From positions 630,001 to 657,500 of the forward strand of contig JACVTC010000037.1 of the NCBI GenBank assembly GCA_016946835.1: a stretch of 27,500 nucleotides of DNA, read 5' to 3'. Position numbers and translations under genes: made by a program. The DNA comes from Neocallimastix lanati (nom. inval.) (taxonomy: Eukaryota > Neocallimastigomycota > Neocallimastigomycetes > Neocallimastigales > Neocallimastigaceae). This document shows, in pieces, positions 1 through 13,052 of the stretch; the first letter of the stretch is position 1, and each line of letters opens with the position of its first letter. The notes under the pieces were generated by a model that had not been told where the DNA came from, did not search any database, and saw only the letters and a program-made list of their open reading frames with translations.

Positions 1-2309
<2,309 letters not shown>

Positions 2310-2682
2310 TTTATCCTTTTTGCTTTTTTTCCTTAAGGAACAAAATAATAGTAAATAAATAAATTAAATAAATAAATAAATAAATTAAGAAAAAAAAAAA
2401 AAAAAAAAAAAAAAATAGTATTAATATTTTTTTGATTTTAATAATTTATCATAAATTTCATTCTATAATTTTATTAATTCTGTCCTTTAATTTTCATAAT
2501 TAATGGTTTGGAAAAAAAAAAATTTAAAAAAAAAATAAAATAAATTAGATTTAAATAAAAAAAACAATAATAATAATAATAAATAAATAAATAAGATAAA
2601 ACTAAAAAAATAAAATAAAATAAATGTGTATATATATATATATATATATTTTTAATAATGAAGTAAAATAAAATGAAATTAA

Positions 2683-2683
<1 letters not shown>

Positions 2684-2738
<55 letters not shown>
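2684..2738. repeat. (AAT)n microsatellite, about 18 units
   Basis: An uninterrupted AAT array in the spacer upstream of the beta-helix-like gene. Confidence 0.95.
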
Positions 2739-2893
2739 GATGACTAAAAAGTTTAAATGTTTAACTAATTAATTTTAATAAACAATAATATATAACATAT
2801 TTATAAATTTATTCATTCATTCATATCTCTCAAAAAAAGAAAAAAAGAAAGAAGAAAAAATTAAAAAAAAAAAAAAAAAATAAATATAAATAA

Positions 2894-2941
<48 letters not shown>

Positions 2942-3149
2942 TGAAAATAAAATTTATTTAATAAAAAAAAAAAAAAGAACAATTGTTGATGGAAAAATTA
3001 AATTTCATATTTAATAAAGTTATAATTACAGAATAAGTATTAGAAATTCAATATTTAATATTTTTTAAAATTTTTAAATTTTTTTTAAAAAAAAAATGAA
3101 AAATGAAAAAATGAAAATTAATATTTATACAATAAAGTTTTATCAAAGT

Positions 3150-3445
3150 GCTAATGATTTATATTATCTAAGCTAATTAGGTTAAATATGAATTTTATAT
3201 ACATTTAATTTTTATCTTTTTTTCTAATAATATTACTTCAAAACAAAATGAAAAATGAAAAAAAGAAAAAATAATAATTATAATTAAGTTTTATCAAATT
3301 TATATTCAATACCTAATGATTTATTACCAAAGTAATTTATATTTAAAATCAATACCTAATGATTTATTATTTAAGTTAATTATGTTAAATATGAATTTTA
3401 TATATTTAATTTCTATTTTTTTCTTTAATAATATTACTTTAAAAC
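3150..3445 (+). repeat. Diverged direct duplication, about 95 bp, two copies
   Basis: The copies at about 3150-3244 and 3353-3445 share the same order of words: CTAATGATTTAT, a TAAGYTAATTA core, GTTAAATATGAATTTTATATA, then a T-rich part ending TAATATTACTT-AAAAC. A third partial copy of the CCTAATGATTTATTA start lies near 3311. It is non-coding as far as can be seen. Confidence 0.75.
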
Positions 3446-3669
3446 ATACTTTTCACAAAAAAAAAAAAATGTTTATAATCATTATTAATATAATGATTAT
3501 TACATTTATATATTTATTATATATTTTCAATACTTTAAAAATGCATATATAATTTTTTTTTTATTTCATTTAATTATTTATTATATATTATTATTGTTGT
3601 TGTTTCTATTTTCTGTTTCTAATAAATTAATAAAAATAGATTAAAATCTATATTTTATCTTTTTTCTTT

Positions 3670-6600
3670 TTAATTTATATTATCATAAATAAAAGTTGTT
3701 GGTGGTTGTTCTCTTATCCATTTAAATATTTTATCGGAATTAAGATAAATATGTAAAGAAGGTTCATTAATTCTACAGAAATTCAATATATATTTATCAC
3801 CTATATTATATGATTCTGAAGAAGTAGATGAAGAATCATTATTATTAGTATCCTGCTTTAATATTAATTGACTCATTTGTTTTCTAAACAGTTCCCATGC
3901 TATAAAACTTTTATCATTATAATTAAGTGATCCTGCTCTAAATAAATGAAGTTCTTTTAAAGATGGACATGATTGAGCAATAATTTTTATATCTTCTGGT
4001 AGAATAAATGATATACCTAAAAATATAGCTTTTAAGTTTTCATAGTTAATAGTGGAATGACCTGAACTATCTTGTTGATCTACTTGACGTTTTCCTACTT
4101 CATTTGAATCTACCCATTGTTCAAAATATTTTGAAGTTTCATTAACAAAAGAGTAAGAAAAGGAATTTAATAATTGATTCACACTTTCAGACAATACTTT
4201 TCTATCAGTATCATCATATTTAGGAAGAATAGTTAAAGAGCTTAATGTTGGTATCAAATTTAATAATTTAAAAAGCTTTTCACTATTATTCACTGTTAAA
4301 CTATGAAATACTAATTGTCGAATTCCTGATGGAACATTTAATTTTATACTACTTAAAGAGAGTGGATACTTTTCAGATGGATGATCAAGATATTGTTGAA
4401 GTCTTTGTTTTCTTCTTTCTATTCTCATATTAATATCCACTAAACATTTCTCTAAAGAACTGAAATCTTCGCCAAATTCCTCCCATTCTAACTCTAATTT
4501 TTTTAAATTAAGAGAAGAATATGAACCAATAATTTCAAGTTCAGAAATAATAGATCGATTAAATGAAGGAGAAGAAGATACTGGTGAAATTGGAGTATTG
4601 TCAAAAGATGAAGCAATAGAAAGCCTTCTGTTTATAAATAAAGAGCGGTCAAAAACACTAGAAAGTCGACGATTTTCTGGTAAATCTCCTTGAACTTCAA
4701 CATCATCTGTAATTTCAGGATTGGCAATATAAAATGATAAATATTTTAAATTTGAAGCTCTAATTAAAAAATTGGCAAGAGAATTACACATCGTTCCACC
4801 TTGTAAAGGTTTAATTGTTAAATAGGATAATGTTTTACTACTAAATAAATTACTTAATAAAAATAAATTTGATTTTTCATGTTCAATTCTACGATAACAA
4901 ATAAGTTCTAATTCCTCTATATTTGGTAAATAATTTTCTTCAATGTTGATGTAGTCTTTATCACTCAAAAGACTAGAATTACTATTATTATTAATATTCA
5001 TATTATTCATACTCATAGGATTAATATTATAGGATTGTGTAGATTCAGCACGTGCCGTTGAATAAAGAGTTTGGTATCTTAAGAAGTTGGCTCTCATTGT
5101 ATTTCTATCTCCAACACCAAAACGACTAGTTTCTAAACCTCTTTCTGTGCCATTAATATTATTATTTGAAGTATTATTTCTATTTTCTAAGTCAATTTTT
5201 AATTTTTTCATGATATTTGTGAATACATCATGCTCCAAATAGTTACTGATGTGTAATTTTTTTAGCTTTTTAAAATTATTAATTTCATATAGGAGTTCAT
5301 TTGGATTAATTGGGTATCTCATATAACTTCCATAACTTTTTAAGGAAGCACTTAATTCTTCTAATGTGAATTTAATTTCACCAGCTAATTTTTGAATAAA
5401 GCCATTATTTTCTACAACACAATCAACGATATTTAAATATTTTATATTTTTTATATATTTAATAAGAGTTTTAGCCAAATTTGGAGAAATAAATTCACTC
5501 TGAAGAATTAATGAACGAACATTAGGACTACATTCTTTTATAATTCTTGCTTCTGCTTCATCTTGACTTATATCATATTCATATTCCGTTTTCATTTTCA
5601 TAAATTCATATTCTAGTTTCTTCCTTGCATCCGGACTACTATTTAAATACATACTTATATGCGATTTTAAAGCGGAATTATTTTTACTTTTCTCTTTATC
5701 ATAATTATTTTTAGTTATATCACAATTTTGAAAAATAGAGTAAGCTGGAGATAGTAATTTATTATCATTAAAGTACTGACTATATGAAGATGATAAAATT
5801 AAAGTTCTTATTAAATTAATATATGACACTAATGGTATATTCTTTTTAAATAATTCATTATTTTTTGAATAATTCACAATTGAAGGAATAATTTCATTAA
5901 ATTGTAATAAAGGAATACGAACACCAAATGCAGTGGTATATCTTCCTGTTTGAACATATTTTTCTGAATCTAAAGAATTTTGTATTCTTTCTCTTCTTTT
6001 TGAAATACCTAATATCCACGATATATTCAATGTTTTATTATTTAATGTAATATCTTTCCATATAATTCCTGACACTATAAATGACCAAAATTTACAAACT
6101 TGAACACAATTTATTAAATCCTCTCTTTGCTCAGGGCGTGAATTTATTATTTCAAATATATATAATAATATATCATATGAAAGTTTGGAAGTATTTCTTG
6201 GAAAATTTTGCTATTTTACATTTTTACATATACATATTAAAATATATATATATATATATTTTATTTATTTATTATTCATTTATTTATTTATATAATAATT
6301 GAAATTTTATATTCACATTCATATTCACATTTATATTTATATTTATATTTATATTTATATTTATATTTATATGTATATTTATATTTATATTTATATTTAT
6401 GTTTATGTTTATGTTTATATTTATATTTATATTTATATTTAAAAATTTATTTAAAATTAATAATAAATATTTAAAATAAAAATAAATTAATTTTTTTAAA
6501 AAAAAAAATTAAAAATATCTTATATTTTATAATTTAATACATACGTTTAAAATTTCCTTTTCACCTGAAGAGCCTTTGCTATATTGTTGGTTATATAAAG

Positions 6601-6682
6601 AATTATCATTAGAATTCTGACTTTCCTCAAACAACAAATTCTCTGAAACAAATTTTTTTAGATTTCTAAAACTAAAATCCAT
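3670..6682 (-). CDS. F-box protein with leucine-rich-repeat-like region, two exons
   Basis: Modelled product of 892 residues. Exon 1 is 6545-6682 (ATG at 6682, 46 codons, starting MDFSFRNLKK) and ends at a GTATGT donor in phase 0. The intron is 6211-6544; its TAG acceptor is followed in phase 0 by exon 2 (6210-3670). Residues about 56-100 form a clear F-box: L-S-Y-D-I-L-L-Y-I-F, then EDLINCVQVCKFW and the closing I-I-W-K-D-I. The rest has scattered leucine-rich segments (for example IKYLNIVDC near 300, NIEELELIC, SLKELHLFRAG) like the LRRs of F-box/LRR proteins, broken by Asn/Ser-rich linkers. Known of the family: the F-box binds Skp1 in SCF ubiquitin ligases and the LRR part binds substrates. 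The longest open frame alone starts at a GTG (6075) inside the F-box, which is not a credible fungal start. The substrate cannot be inferred. Confidence 0.88.
6308..6440. repeat. Hexanucleotide (TATATT/TTTATA)n array in the F-box gene intron
   Basis: About twenty TTTATA-type hexamers with point variants (TTCACA, TTTATG, TGTATA), wholly inside the 334-bp intron of the F-box gene. Variant units cluster at the ends and in the middle, as expected of a drifting microsatellite. Confidence 0.93.
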
Positions 6683-7618
6683 TTCATCTATATTTATTAT
6701 GAATTTTTATAAAAATGGGAAATCTATTTGTTATAGATTTTTTTATCCTCAAAAAAATTAATAATGATTCAATTTATAATTATATCCTTTTAATTTGATT
6801 ATTAAAAAAAATATTCAATTATACTAGTTTAAACAATTATGTTTTTTAAGTTTACAATTATTTTAATATTCTCATTTATATATACATTCAACAAATTTAG
6901 TTTAAAAGATTATTATAAATACTTAAAAAAATAAAAAATAAAATTAGATGATAAATAAAAATAATAAAGTATTAAATGTAAAATTCTATAATGGTATAAT
7001 GTTAAAAAATTGAAATTTTAATATTAATTGTAAATAATATTATTTCAATTATTTTAAATAAATAGAAATAAAAATTAGTATATCAAATTTTGAATAAAAA
7101 AAAATTAAAAAATAAATATATAGAATATAAAACTATATTACTAATTTTTAATTAAAAAGTTTCCTATTTTTTTTTTTTTTTTTTTGTATATATTTTTAAT
7201 ATAATTTAAATATAATTTAAATATAAATGAATTAACATCACAAATTAGAAATTATATTTATATTAATAATTTTAAACTAAATATATTATATTTAATATAT
7301 TTTTTATATTTTAATATGTTAATATTTTAAAAAAATAAATTACTCCTTTTAGTAATAACTATATTTTTTTTATATTTTTTTTGAATGACATAAATTGATG
7401 AATTGTACTACATGGTGTGGGGCGCATTTGTATTAATAAATACATATTTTAATTTGCCATATTTTTAATAAATTTTTAATATTTTATTTGTATTTCTATT
7501 ATGGAGTTTTAATTTATATCAATTTAAATAGTTTCTAAAATGTGCGAAGTAAACAATACTGTGAAAATCAAGCAATTTTGTTCATTTAGAAAATGTGGCG
7601 CTTAAAATTTATAATACA

Positions 7619-7662
<44 letters not shown>

Positions 7663-7879
7663 AATAAATAAACAATTATAATAAAAAATAATTATAAATG
7701 AATTATTAATTATTATGATTTTTAATAATTTAAACATTGAATAAATTTATTAAAAAAAAAAAAAAAAAAAAAAAGAACAATTAATATTAATTTAAAATAT
7801 GAAAGAATTAAAAATAGATAATTGACCTAAGAATATTCAATTCATTATATGAGTGAATCGCATAGTAAACATAAAAAAA
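6683..7879. other. Spacer upstream of the F-box gene
   Basis: No gene seen. It should hold the F-box promoter but shows no recognisable site. It contains poly(T) near 7169-7185, an (AAAT)n array at about 7617-7671, poly(A) at about 7751-7774, and a slightly GC-richer patch (7411-7610) with GTGGGGCGCATTTG and GTGGCGCTTAAA words. These words are loosely like those in the arms of the small element near 11.2-11.6 kb, but no inverted pairing was found. Confidence 0.7.
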
Positions 7880-9345
7880 TTATGGAATCACTGACCCAAA
7901 AGGTGCAGCTCTATTTTGATGTTTAACCATATTTAAACCTGATATAATGGGAAATTCCTAAATAGTCATTATTTATACTAATCATAAACCGTTAGTAGGA
8001 TTATTCAATAAAAAAGAACCAACAAATACTAGACAAACTAGGTGATGTATGGTTGCCTATCTTTTAGGGGTCGAAGTTTGTTATGAATCATATGAATCTG
8101 ATAAAAAGGTCTTAGCTACTAAGATTATAAAAGAAGTTGATGAAACTCTATTATCCAAAGTACTAAAAGTATTTATTAAAGAAAAGTTTATTATTCTAAA
8201 TTGTATTGAATATTTCATGGTTGGAAATATTTATCTCAAATCAATAACTGATCTTAATGAAAAATTAAAATTAATTCTTGAAGCCCATCAAATTGGTCAT
8301 GAAGGTTATTGTAAGACTTACCAATGACTAAAAAAATGTTACTACTGGAATGGTATGATTAACATATAAAAATAGTTATTTCTAAATGTGAAAATGTCAA
8401 CTTAATAAATCTCAACCATATCTAGAGTCAACAAGATATTCCAACCGAAGTGGAAGGACCCTTTACATTTTGGACAAGATCTTATTGGACCTCTAGAAAA
8501 GACTTATAATAATAACCAGTATATAATAGAAGTAGTATATTATTTTACCAGATAGGTAGAAGCTACACCTATTAAGATTATAACCTCTCATAATTATATA
8601 AAATCTATTATAAATGTTTTAGCAAGACATGGTGTACAATAAGTAATTAAAATGGATTCTACTGGTGTCCAATTTACATCTGATATGATCAAAATATTTC
8701 TTGATCCTCATGATAGTTACGTAAAATTTAGTACAACTTTTCATCCTGAAACAAATGGTCTTACTGGTAACTGTAAAATATAAATTGGTAAAAATTACTT
8801 AGATTATTAAATGAAAAACATAAAGAGTGGAACAAGGTATTACCGTATGCTTTTTGAGCTCTCCATACTACTAAAAATTCAGTTATGAATCACACTAGCT
8901 TTGAACTTGTATATAGTCCCGAAGATCAACAATCATTTGATATTACTATTAGATCAACTAAAATTAACAAATCTTCTAATGAAATACTCCTCAAAAAATT
9001 TGTTAAATAATTATCTATAAGCTGCCACAAATGTTAAAAATGCCAGAAAGTATTAGGCCATTAGAAGAGGAAAAAAAAATAGTATGAACAAAGCCAAAAC
9101 AGTTAAACCAGGTGATTTATTTTTAGTAAGAAACTTCTCTAGAACTAAGATTGAATATTACTTTGTAGGACTTTTGCAAGTAATTAGATAGCTGTTTAAT
9201 ACAATAACTCTTGCTGATCCGAAGTCCAAAAATCAAATGAATCCTAATGTACATTTGATGAGCATAGTAAAGTTTAACTCAACTTTTGTGTGGCATAAAT
9301 CTCAATGGAAGCATATTAATAAAAAATAAGAAGAAATTATTATTT
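7880..9345 (+). pseudogene. Decayed Ty3/gypsy-like pol relic: RNase H end plus integrase
   Basis: Seen in order: the RNase H tail (YTNHKPLVGLFNKKEPTN near 7965-8030; the usual Asp of TDHKPL is Asn); an integrase zinc-binding region (HQIGHEGYCKTY at 8298-8325, then a frameshift inside the Cys pair); the core with the first Asp in GQDLIGPL (about 8478), the second in KMDSTGVQFTSDM (about 8655) and FHPETNGLTG (about 8745), where the third catalytic Glu is replaced; then VLPYA, ALHTTKNSVMNHTSFELVY and a C-terminal GDLFLVRNFSRTK segment (about 9112). Many in-frame stops and several frameshifts make it non-functional. The reverse transcriptase, protease and gag parts are missing and no LTR was recognised. 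The longest intact piece, 8049-8327, is only a fragment. Family placement is from the order of motifs; the gypsy-type GDL/HKPL pattern is fairly distinctive. Confidence 0.88.
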
Positions 9346-9719
9346 CAATTAAGTTTACCAAAAATAACTTAGCCTGTAAAATAAAAGTCTTATAGAACTT
9401 TCCTATATTCTAAAAATTAAATCAAAAAGAATTTAATGTTTTGAATAATTTTTTTTTATGATAAATAATTTATATATAGTTTTTTTAATAATTAGGATTT
9501 TATTTATTATTATTGTATCATTTATAATATAGTTTATTTTTCCTTCGAACGAGAAATAATTTGTCTATTCAGATATTTAATTAGATAATGAAAAATAAAT
9601 TTAATTTTTATGTCATATATTTTATAAATATCCATCTAATTTTTTACTTTATAGACTATAAACTGTTTTGTATTTTCCTTGTATATTAAGTATTTTAATT
9701 AAATTTTCCAATGCAAAGA
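9346..9719. other. AT-rich junction between two oppositely oriented retroelement relics
   Basis: No coding pattern was followed here. It may include the decayed 3' end of the plus-strand element. No LTR, polypurine tract or clear target duplication could be identified. Confidence 0.5.
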
Positions 9720-11005
9720 TATTGGCCGTTTTTTTTTTTAATCTAAAGAAGGCACTATTATCTATAATAATAACATTAGTAAGATATTGTCATTTTTAGA
9801 TCATTAAACATAATTAAAACTCTATTTTCATTAATATCTTTTGAATATAATATATTAGTGAATTTTATATTGTTAATATATCTTGTTATGTCCCAGATCT
9901 TTGAAACTTGTACTATTTCTTTTTCCTTTTGTTGGTCGTATCATGGATGTGTGATAATTTATAACATTACGTAGATTTTATAGTGATTCTGTGTTATTTG
10001 AGTAAGCTCCAGAATCTTTTGATATTATATAACCATTGCGATAATCTGAATGAAATTTGTATTCATTAATATATACATTTATGATCTTTCTATTTTTTTT
10101 TATTTGTGGGTATGTTTAGGATCATTAGAGGGAGTGTACTGTTATATGGTTTAATTTATTTATTATTCTCTGTGTAATTTGTTACTGATTTTTTTTATTT
10201 TCTATGTTATTTATAAATATGCCAAACCTTTATTGAAATTTATTTGATACATTTAATTTTCTTTGTGTAATTAGTCTTCTGAATTATTGAGAAATATTAG
10301 AATCTCCCAAATAATTAATTTTTAGAACATTTAATTAATAGGGGTTGTAGTTTGGTTCTTTTAGTCAGATATTATTCCTTTCTAGGGGTTCGTGAGATTC
10401 TTCATAATCATTGAGTGAATCAATTATTTCAAGGTTATTTATGAGGTCTTTAGTAAGATTAATATTGGTAAATTTCACTGATATTTCTTTAATTTTAATG
10501 TTTAAGTTTCTTTTGTTGAAATTGTAATTTCTTGTATAATGAGCATGTTTGTCACAGATTAAGTAATGTTTTTCATTATTAGTCTTCCTGTAATACTACT
10601 GTTAATATTTCTCTGTGTCAATTTCTTTTTCTCTTTAAATTTTTATTATTGCTTCAATTATTGGTATAACAATTACTTTTTTTAAATTTTTCCTGAAATG
10701 GTTTGTTAATTGCATTATTAATGAATGAAATTTCTTCTACTGGATGAGTGTCCTATTCATTCAGTGCCTTTTTTTTTGCTATGGTTCTAATTTTATTTAT
10801 TCATTTACAGTCTCTTAAAAATTGTATTGATAGTTAAATTTAATATAGTTTTTATATTCTCCTGGGAGTTCATTTAGGAATAATTTGAATTTTTCATCTT
10901 CTTCATTGTTCTTACTCTAACTTTTGGAGAAAGTTGTAAAGATTTTCAAATTCAGTCTTAAATGTAATGACCTCTTTATCCATCTTGGCTCTTAGATTTT
11001 TTTTA
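9720..11005 (-). pseudogene. Decayed retrotransposon gag relic with zinc knuckle
   Basis: Read on the minus strand, 11000-10500 gives gag-like sequence: FKTEFENLYNFLQKLE, then (after a shift) DEKFKLFLNELPGEYKNY, stretches of Asn/Lys-rich linker, and HYLICDKHAHYTRNYNF near 10520-10570. This is a CCHC zinc knuckle whose first Cys is read Leu-Ile-Cys or shifted and whose last Cys has become Tyr. Weaker coding-like text continues to about 9720 (for example NLTKDLINNLEIIDSLNDYE near 10420-10470). Stops are mostly TAA/TAG at places where Gln fits. The LP.EY.N pattern recalls the UBN2-type gag of Ty1/copia elements, but this is uncertain. It is opposite in orientation to the pol relic, so it is probably a different insertion. 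Confidence 0.7.
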
Positions 11006-11195
11006 ACGATCATAAAGCACATAATTGTTTTATATCACTTTGAATTAATAATGATATAAAACGTTCATTTCTGAACAATGCATTTCAGAACAGAACGTGG
11101 CTTTATATAAAATTTGTTGTACTTTGATACATCATTTATGTAAAAGGTTTAGTAAATAGTTTATTTAATTTTCAAGATATATTCTAGTATTTTTT

Positions 11196-11637
11196 GGGAG
11201 TGGAGTATTTCGCCAATTTTTTGAACGCATGTGGCGTATTAAAAAATGTGGCATTTCGCCAAGTTGAAAATTATTAAATAAATAAATAAATTTTTTTTTT
11301 TTTTTTATAGACTGAAGACTTTGGTCTTCCCCATATAGTAATATGGGTGTATGATTAACTGCCATACCAGTACGGCGACGGCGCTCTCAACTCCCCATAG
11401 GCAAAGAAACTCCATATAGAAGCACCCTACGCGATCCTCGAGGGAATAAATAAATAAATAAATAAATAAATAAAATTAAATATTAATATTGAATAAAAAC
11501 AAGTTTAAAAAAAATTATTTTGAATTAATATTTATTTATTTATTCATTCATTTATATTAATACTCCATTTAGCGAAATGCAATATTTTAATACTACGCCA
11601 CTTGGCGAAATGCAATTTGGGGAAATGCAACTCTCCC
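11196..11637. mobile_element. Small non-autonomous TIR element (MITE-like, possibly Mutator-type), 442 bp
   Basis: The ends are GGGAG at 11196 and CTCCC at 11637. The left arm (about 11196-11290) and the inverted right arm (about 11540-11637) align imperfectly and share GTGGCGTA, GCATTTCGCCAA and (AAAT)n words in the same order. They are flanked by GTATTTTTT (11187-11195) and GTATTTATT (11638-11646), an 8-of-9 match read as a 9-bp target-site duplication, the size known for Mutator-like elements. The interior (about 11308-11446) is far richer in GC than anything nearby and is full of hairpins. No transposase is encoded, so it would need one supplied in trans. The call rests on structure only. 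Confidence 0.72.
11308..11446. other. GC-rich hairpin-rich core of the TIR element
   Basis: The core contains GAAGAC-TTTG-GTCTTC (11315-11330), directly followed by CCCATAT-AGTA-ATATGGG (11331-11348), then GTATG/CATAC with a 9-nt loop (11350-11368). CCATATAG occurs twice (11332 and 11412), and CCTCGAGG (about 11437) is a perfect palindrome. No open frame, tRNA fold, box A/B pair or known ribozyme core was recognised. The core could be a structured RNA, a protein-binding site or a captured host fragment. Confidence 0.6.
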
Positions 11638-11769
11638 GTATTTATTGTTAAATTTTTGTTAGAAAAATAATAAAATATTAAATAATATTTTATTTTAAAG
11701 ATATAAATTTTATTTATATTTTTTATTTATAATAAATTTTTTTTTTCCTCCATTTGTTTCGTTTCACTT

Positions 11770-11876
11770 CTTTCAATTTTTGGATTTTTTTTTTCCATTT
11801 TTTAATGTTTAAAAATAAAATATCTTTCAATTTTTGGATTTTTTTTTCCATTTTTTAATGGTTAAAAATAAAATAT
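11770..11876 (+). repeat. 54-bp tandem duplication
   Basis: The copies begin at 11770 and 11824 with CTTTCAATTTTTGGATTT, followed by a T run, CCATTTTTTAATG and TTAAAAATAAAATAT. They differ by a few bases and in T-run length. No function is apparent. Confidence 0.9.
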
Positions 11877-12084
11877 ATTTAATTTTTTATAATTTATTAA
11901 TTATTTAATTATTTTTTTTTTTTATTATTAATTTTATCTATTGTTTATTTATTTAATTCTTTTTTTTTTTTTTAAATTTTAACAATTTTAAATAAAGTGT
12001 TTATGAGGAAAATTTTTTTTTTTTTTTTTTGATGTTTAAAAAAGAAAAAAAAAAATTAAAACATTTATATTTAATTAATTAATT

Positions 12085-12129
<45 letters not shown>

Positions 12130-12586
12130 CAATTATTTAAAAAATAAAAATGTGGTATGTTAAATTACAGATCAAATTATTATTTAAAAGCCACGTTCTT
12201 AAATACAAAACATTCTAATTAATCCACAGCTAAATGTTACACAACATATAAATATATATAATAAAATAATAATATATGAAAAAAAAATGTAATATAAGAA
12301 TATATAATATTAATAAGAACAAAAGAATAATAAATAAGATGTAGAAATTTTAATAAAATGAAATATATTTAAAGTTTTAGTAAAAAAAATTATATTTCAT
12401 GTTTATTTGTTTAACATTTTAATTTATTTATTTATTTATTATATAATTTGCCACATTATAAAAACGAAAAATAAATATCATTATAATTCATATAAAGCCT
12501 CATTGCGAAATATAACACACCTGTTAGTTCATCATGTGTTTGAAAATTAACTTTTTTTTTTTTTTTTTAATTCATTAAATAACCTT

Positions 12587-12625
<39 letters not shown>

Positions 12626-13052
12626 ATTAAATAACCTTATTTTTTTTTTTTTAGTAAAGTTTAAATTTAATAATAATTTTATGAAATAAAATAAAAAATT
12701 TTTATTTTTAAGTAGTAAATTTTTTATTTGTTTGTGAAGTTAAATTTAATAATAATTTTGTAAATTAATATTACAAACCTATTTTATTAAAATAAAATTA
12801 CAAACATATTTTTTTTAAAATGCAATATTTCATAAAAATAATGTGAAATAAAATAAATATTGAGATAAATATAATAAAATAAAATAAAATTAAAAAATTC
12901 ATTAAATACTAATTTAATATTTCATTTTATTAATTTGATAATTTGACAATCTATTCTCTGTTGTATAAATATCCTAATAAATAAATATTTAAAATCATTA
13001 AATCATTAATCATTTATCTATCTAAACTTTATGCATTATTTTTTTTTTTTTT
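11877..13052. other. AT-rich non-coding stretch with simple repeats
   Basis: No gene seen. It contains (TTTA)n at about 12083-12129, poly(T) runs near 12550-12567 and 12589-12617, and twice-repeated words (ATTAAATAACCTT near 12575 and 12625; AAATTTAATAATAATTTT near 12663 and 12743), suggesting small local duplications. Confidence 0.75.

Larger units (their letters stand above)
2310..3669. other. Intergenic spacer with simple repeats and a local duplication
   Basis: No gene seen. It lies upstream of the beta-helix-like gene and downstream of the F-box gene, both on the minus strand, so it should hold the promoter of the former. It contains poly(A) near 2391-2415, an (AAT)n array at about 2684-2738, (TA)n at about 2895-2938 and a diverged direct repeat (about 3150-3244 and 3353-3445). 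An open frame at 3316-3552 is compositionally just AT-rich DNA inside that duplication, and I do not call it a gene. Confidence 0.8.

Noticed and set aside
3316-3552. 78-codon open frame rich in Ile, Phe and Asn
   Set aside because: It lies inside a duplicated non-coding block and its composition is that of random AT-rich DNA.
7411-7610. Second copy of the GTGGCG-bearing small element
   Set aside because: Words such as GTGGGGCGC and GTGGCGC are present, but in the same orientation, with no inverted arms or target duplication.
7880-11005. Ciliate-like code in which TAA/TAG mean Gln
   Set aside because: The intact 1240-aa and 892-aa genes use CAA/CAG for Gln and contain no internal TAA or TAG, while the relics also have frameshifts and Trp-to-TGA changes. 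Decay explains it better.
11165-11365. 66-codon minus frame across the small element
   Set aside because: It crosses the left arm, a poly(T) run and the hairpins; no protein-like pattern.
11308-11446. tRNA, 5S rRNA or hammerhead ribozyme in the GC-rich core
   Set aside because: GCCATACCA weakly recalls a 5S start, but no full fold, box A/B pair or hammerhead core (CTGATGA with GAAA) was found.
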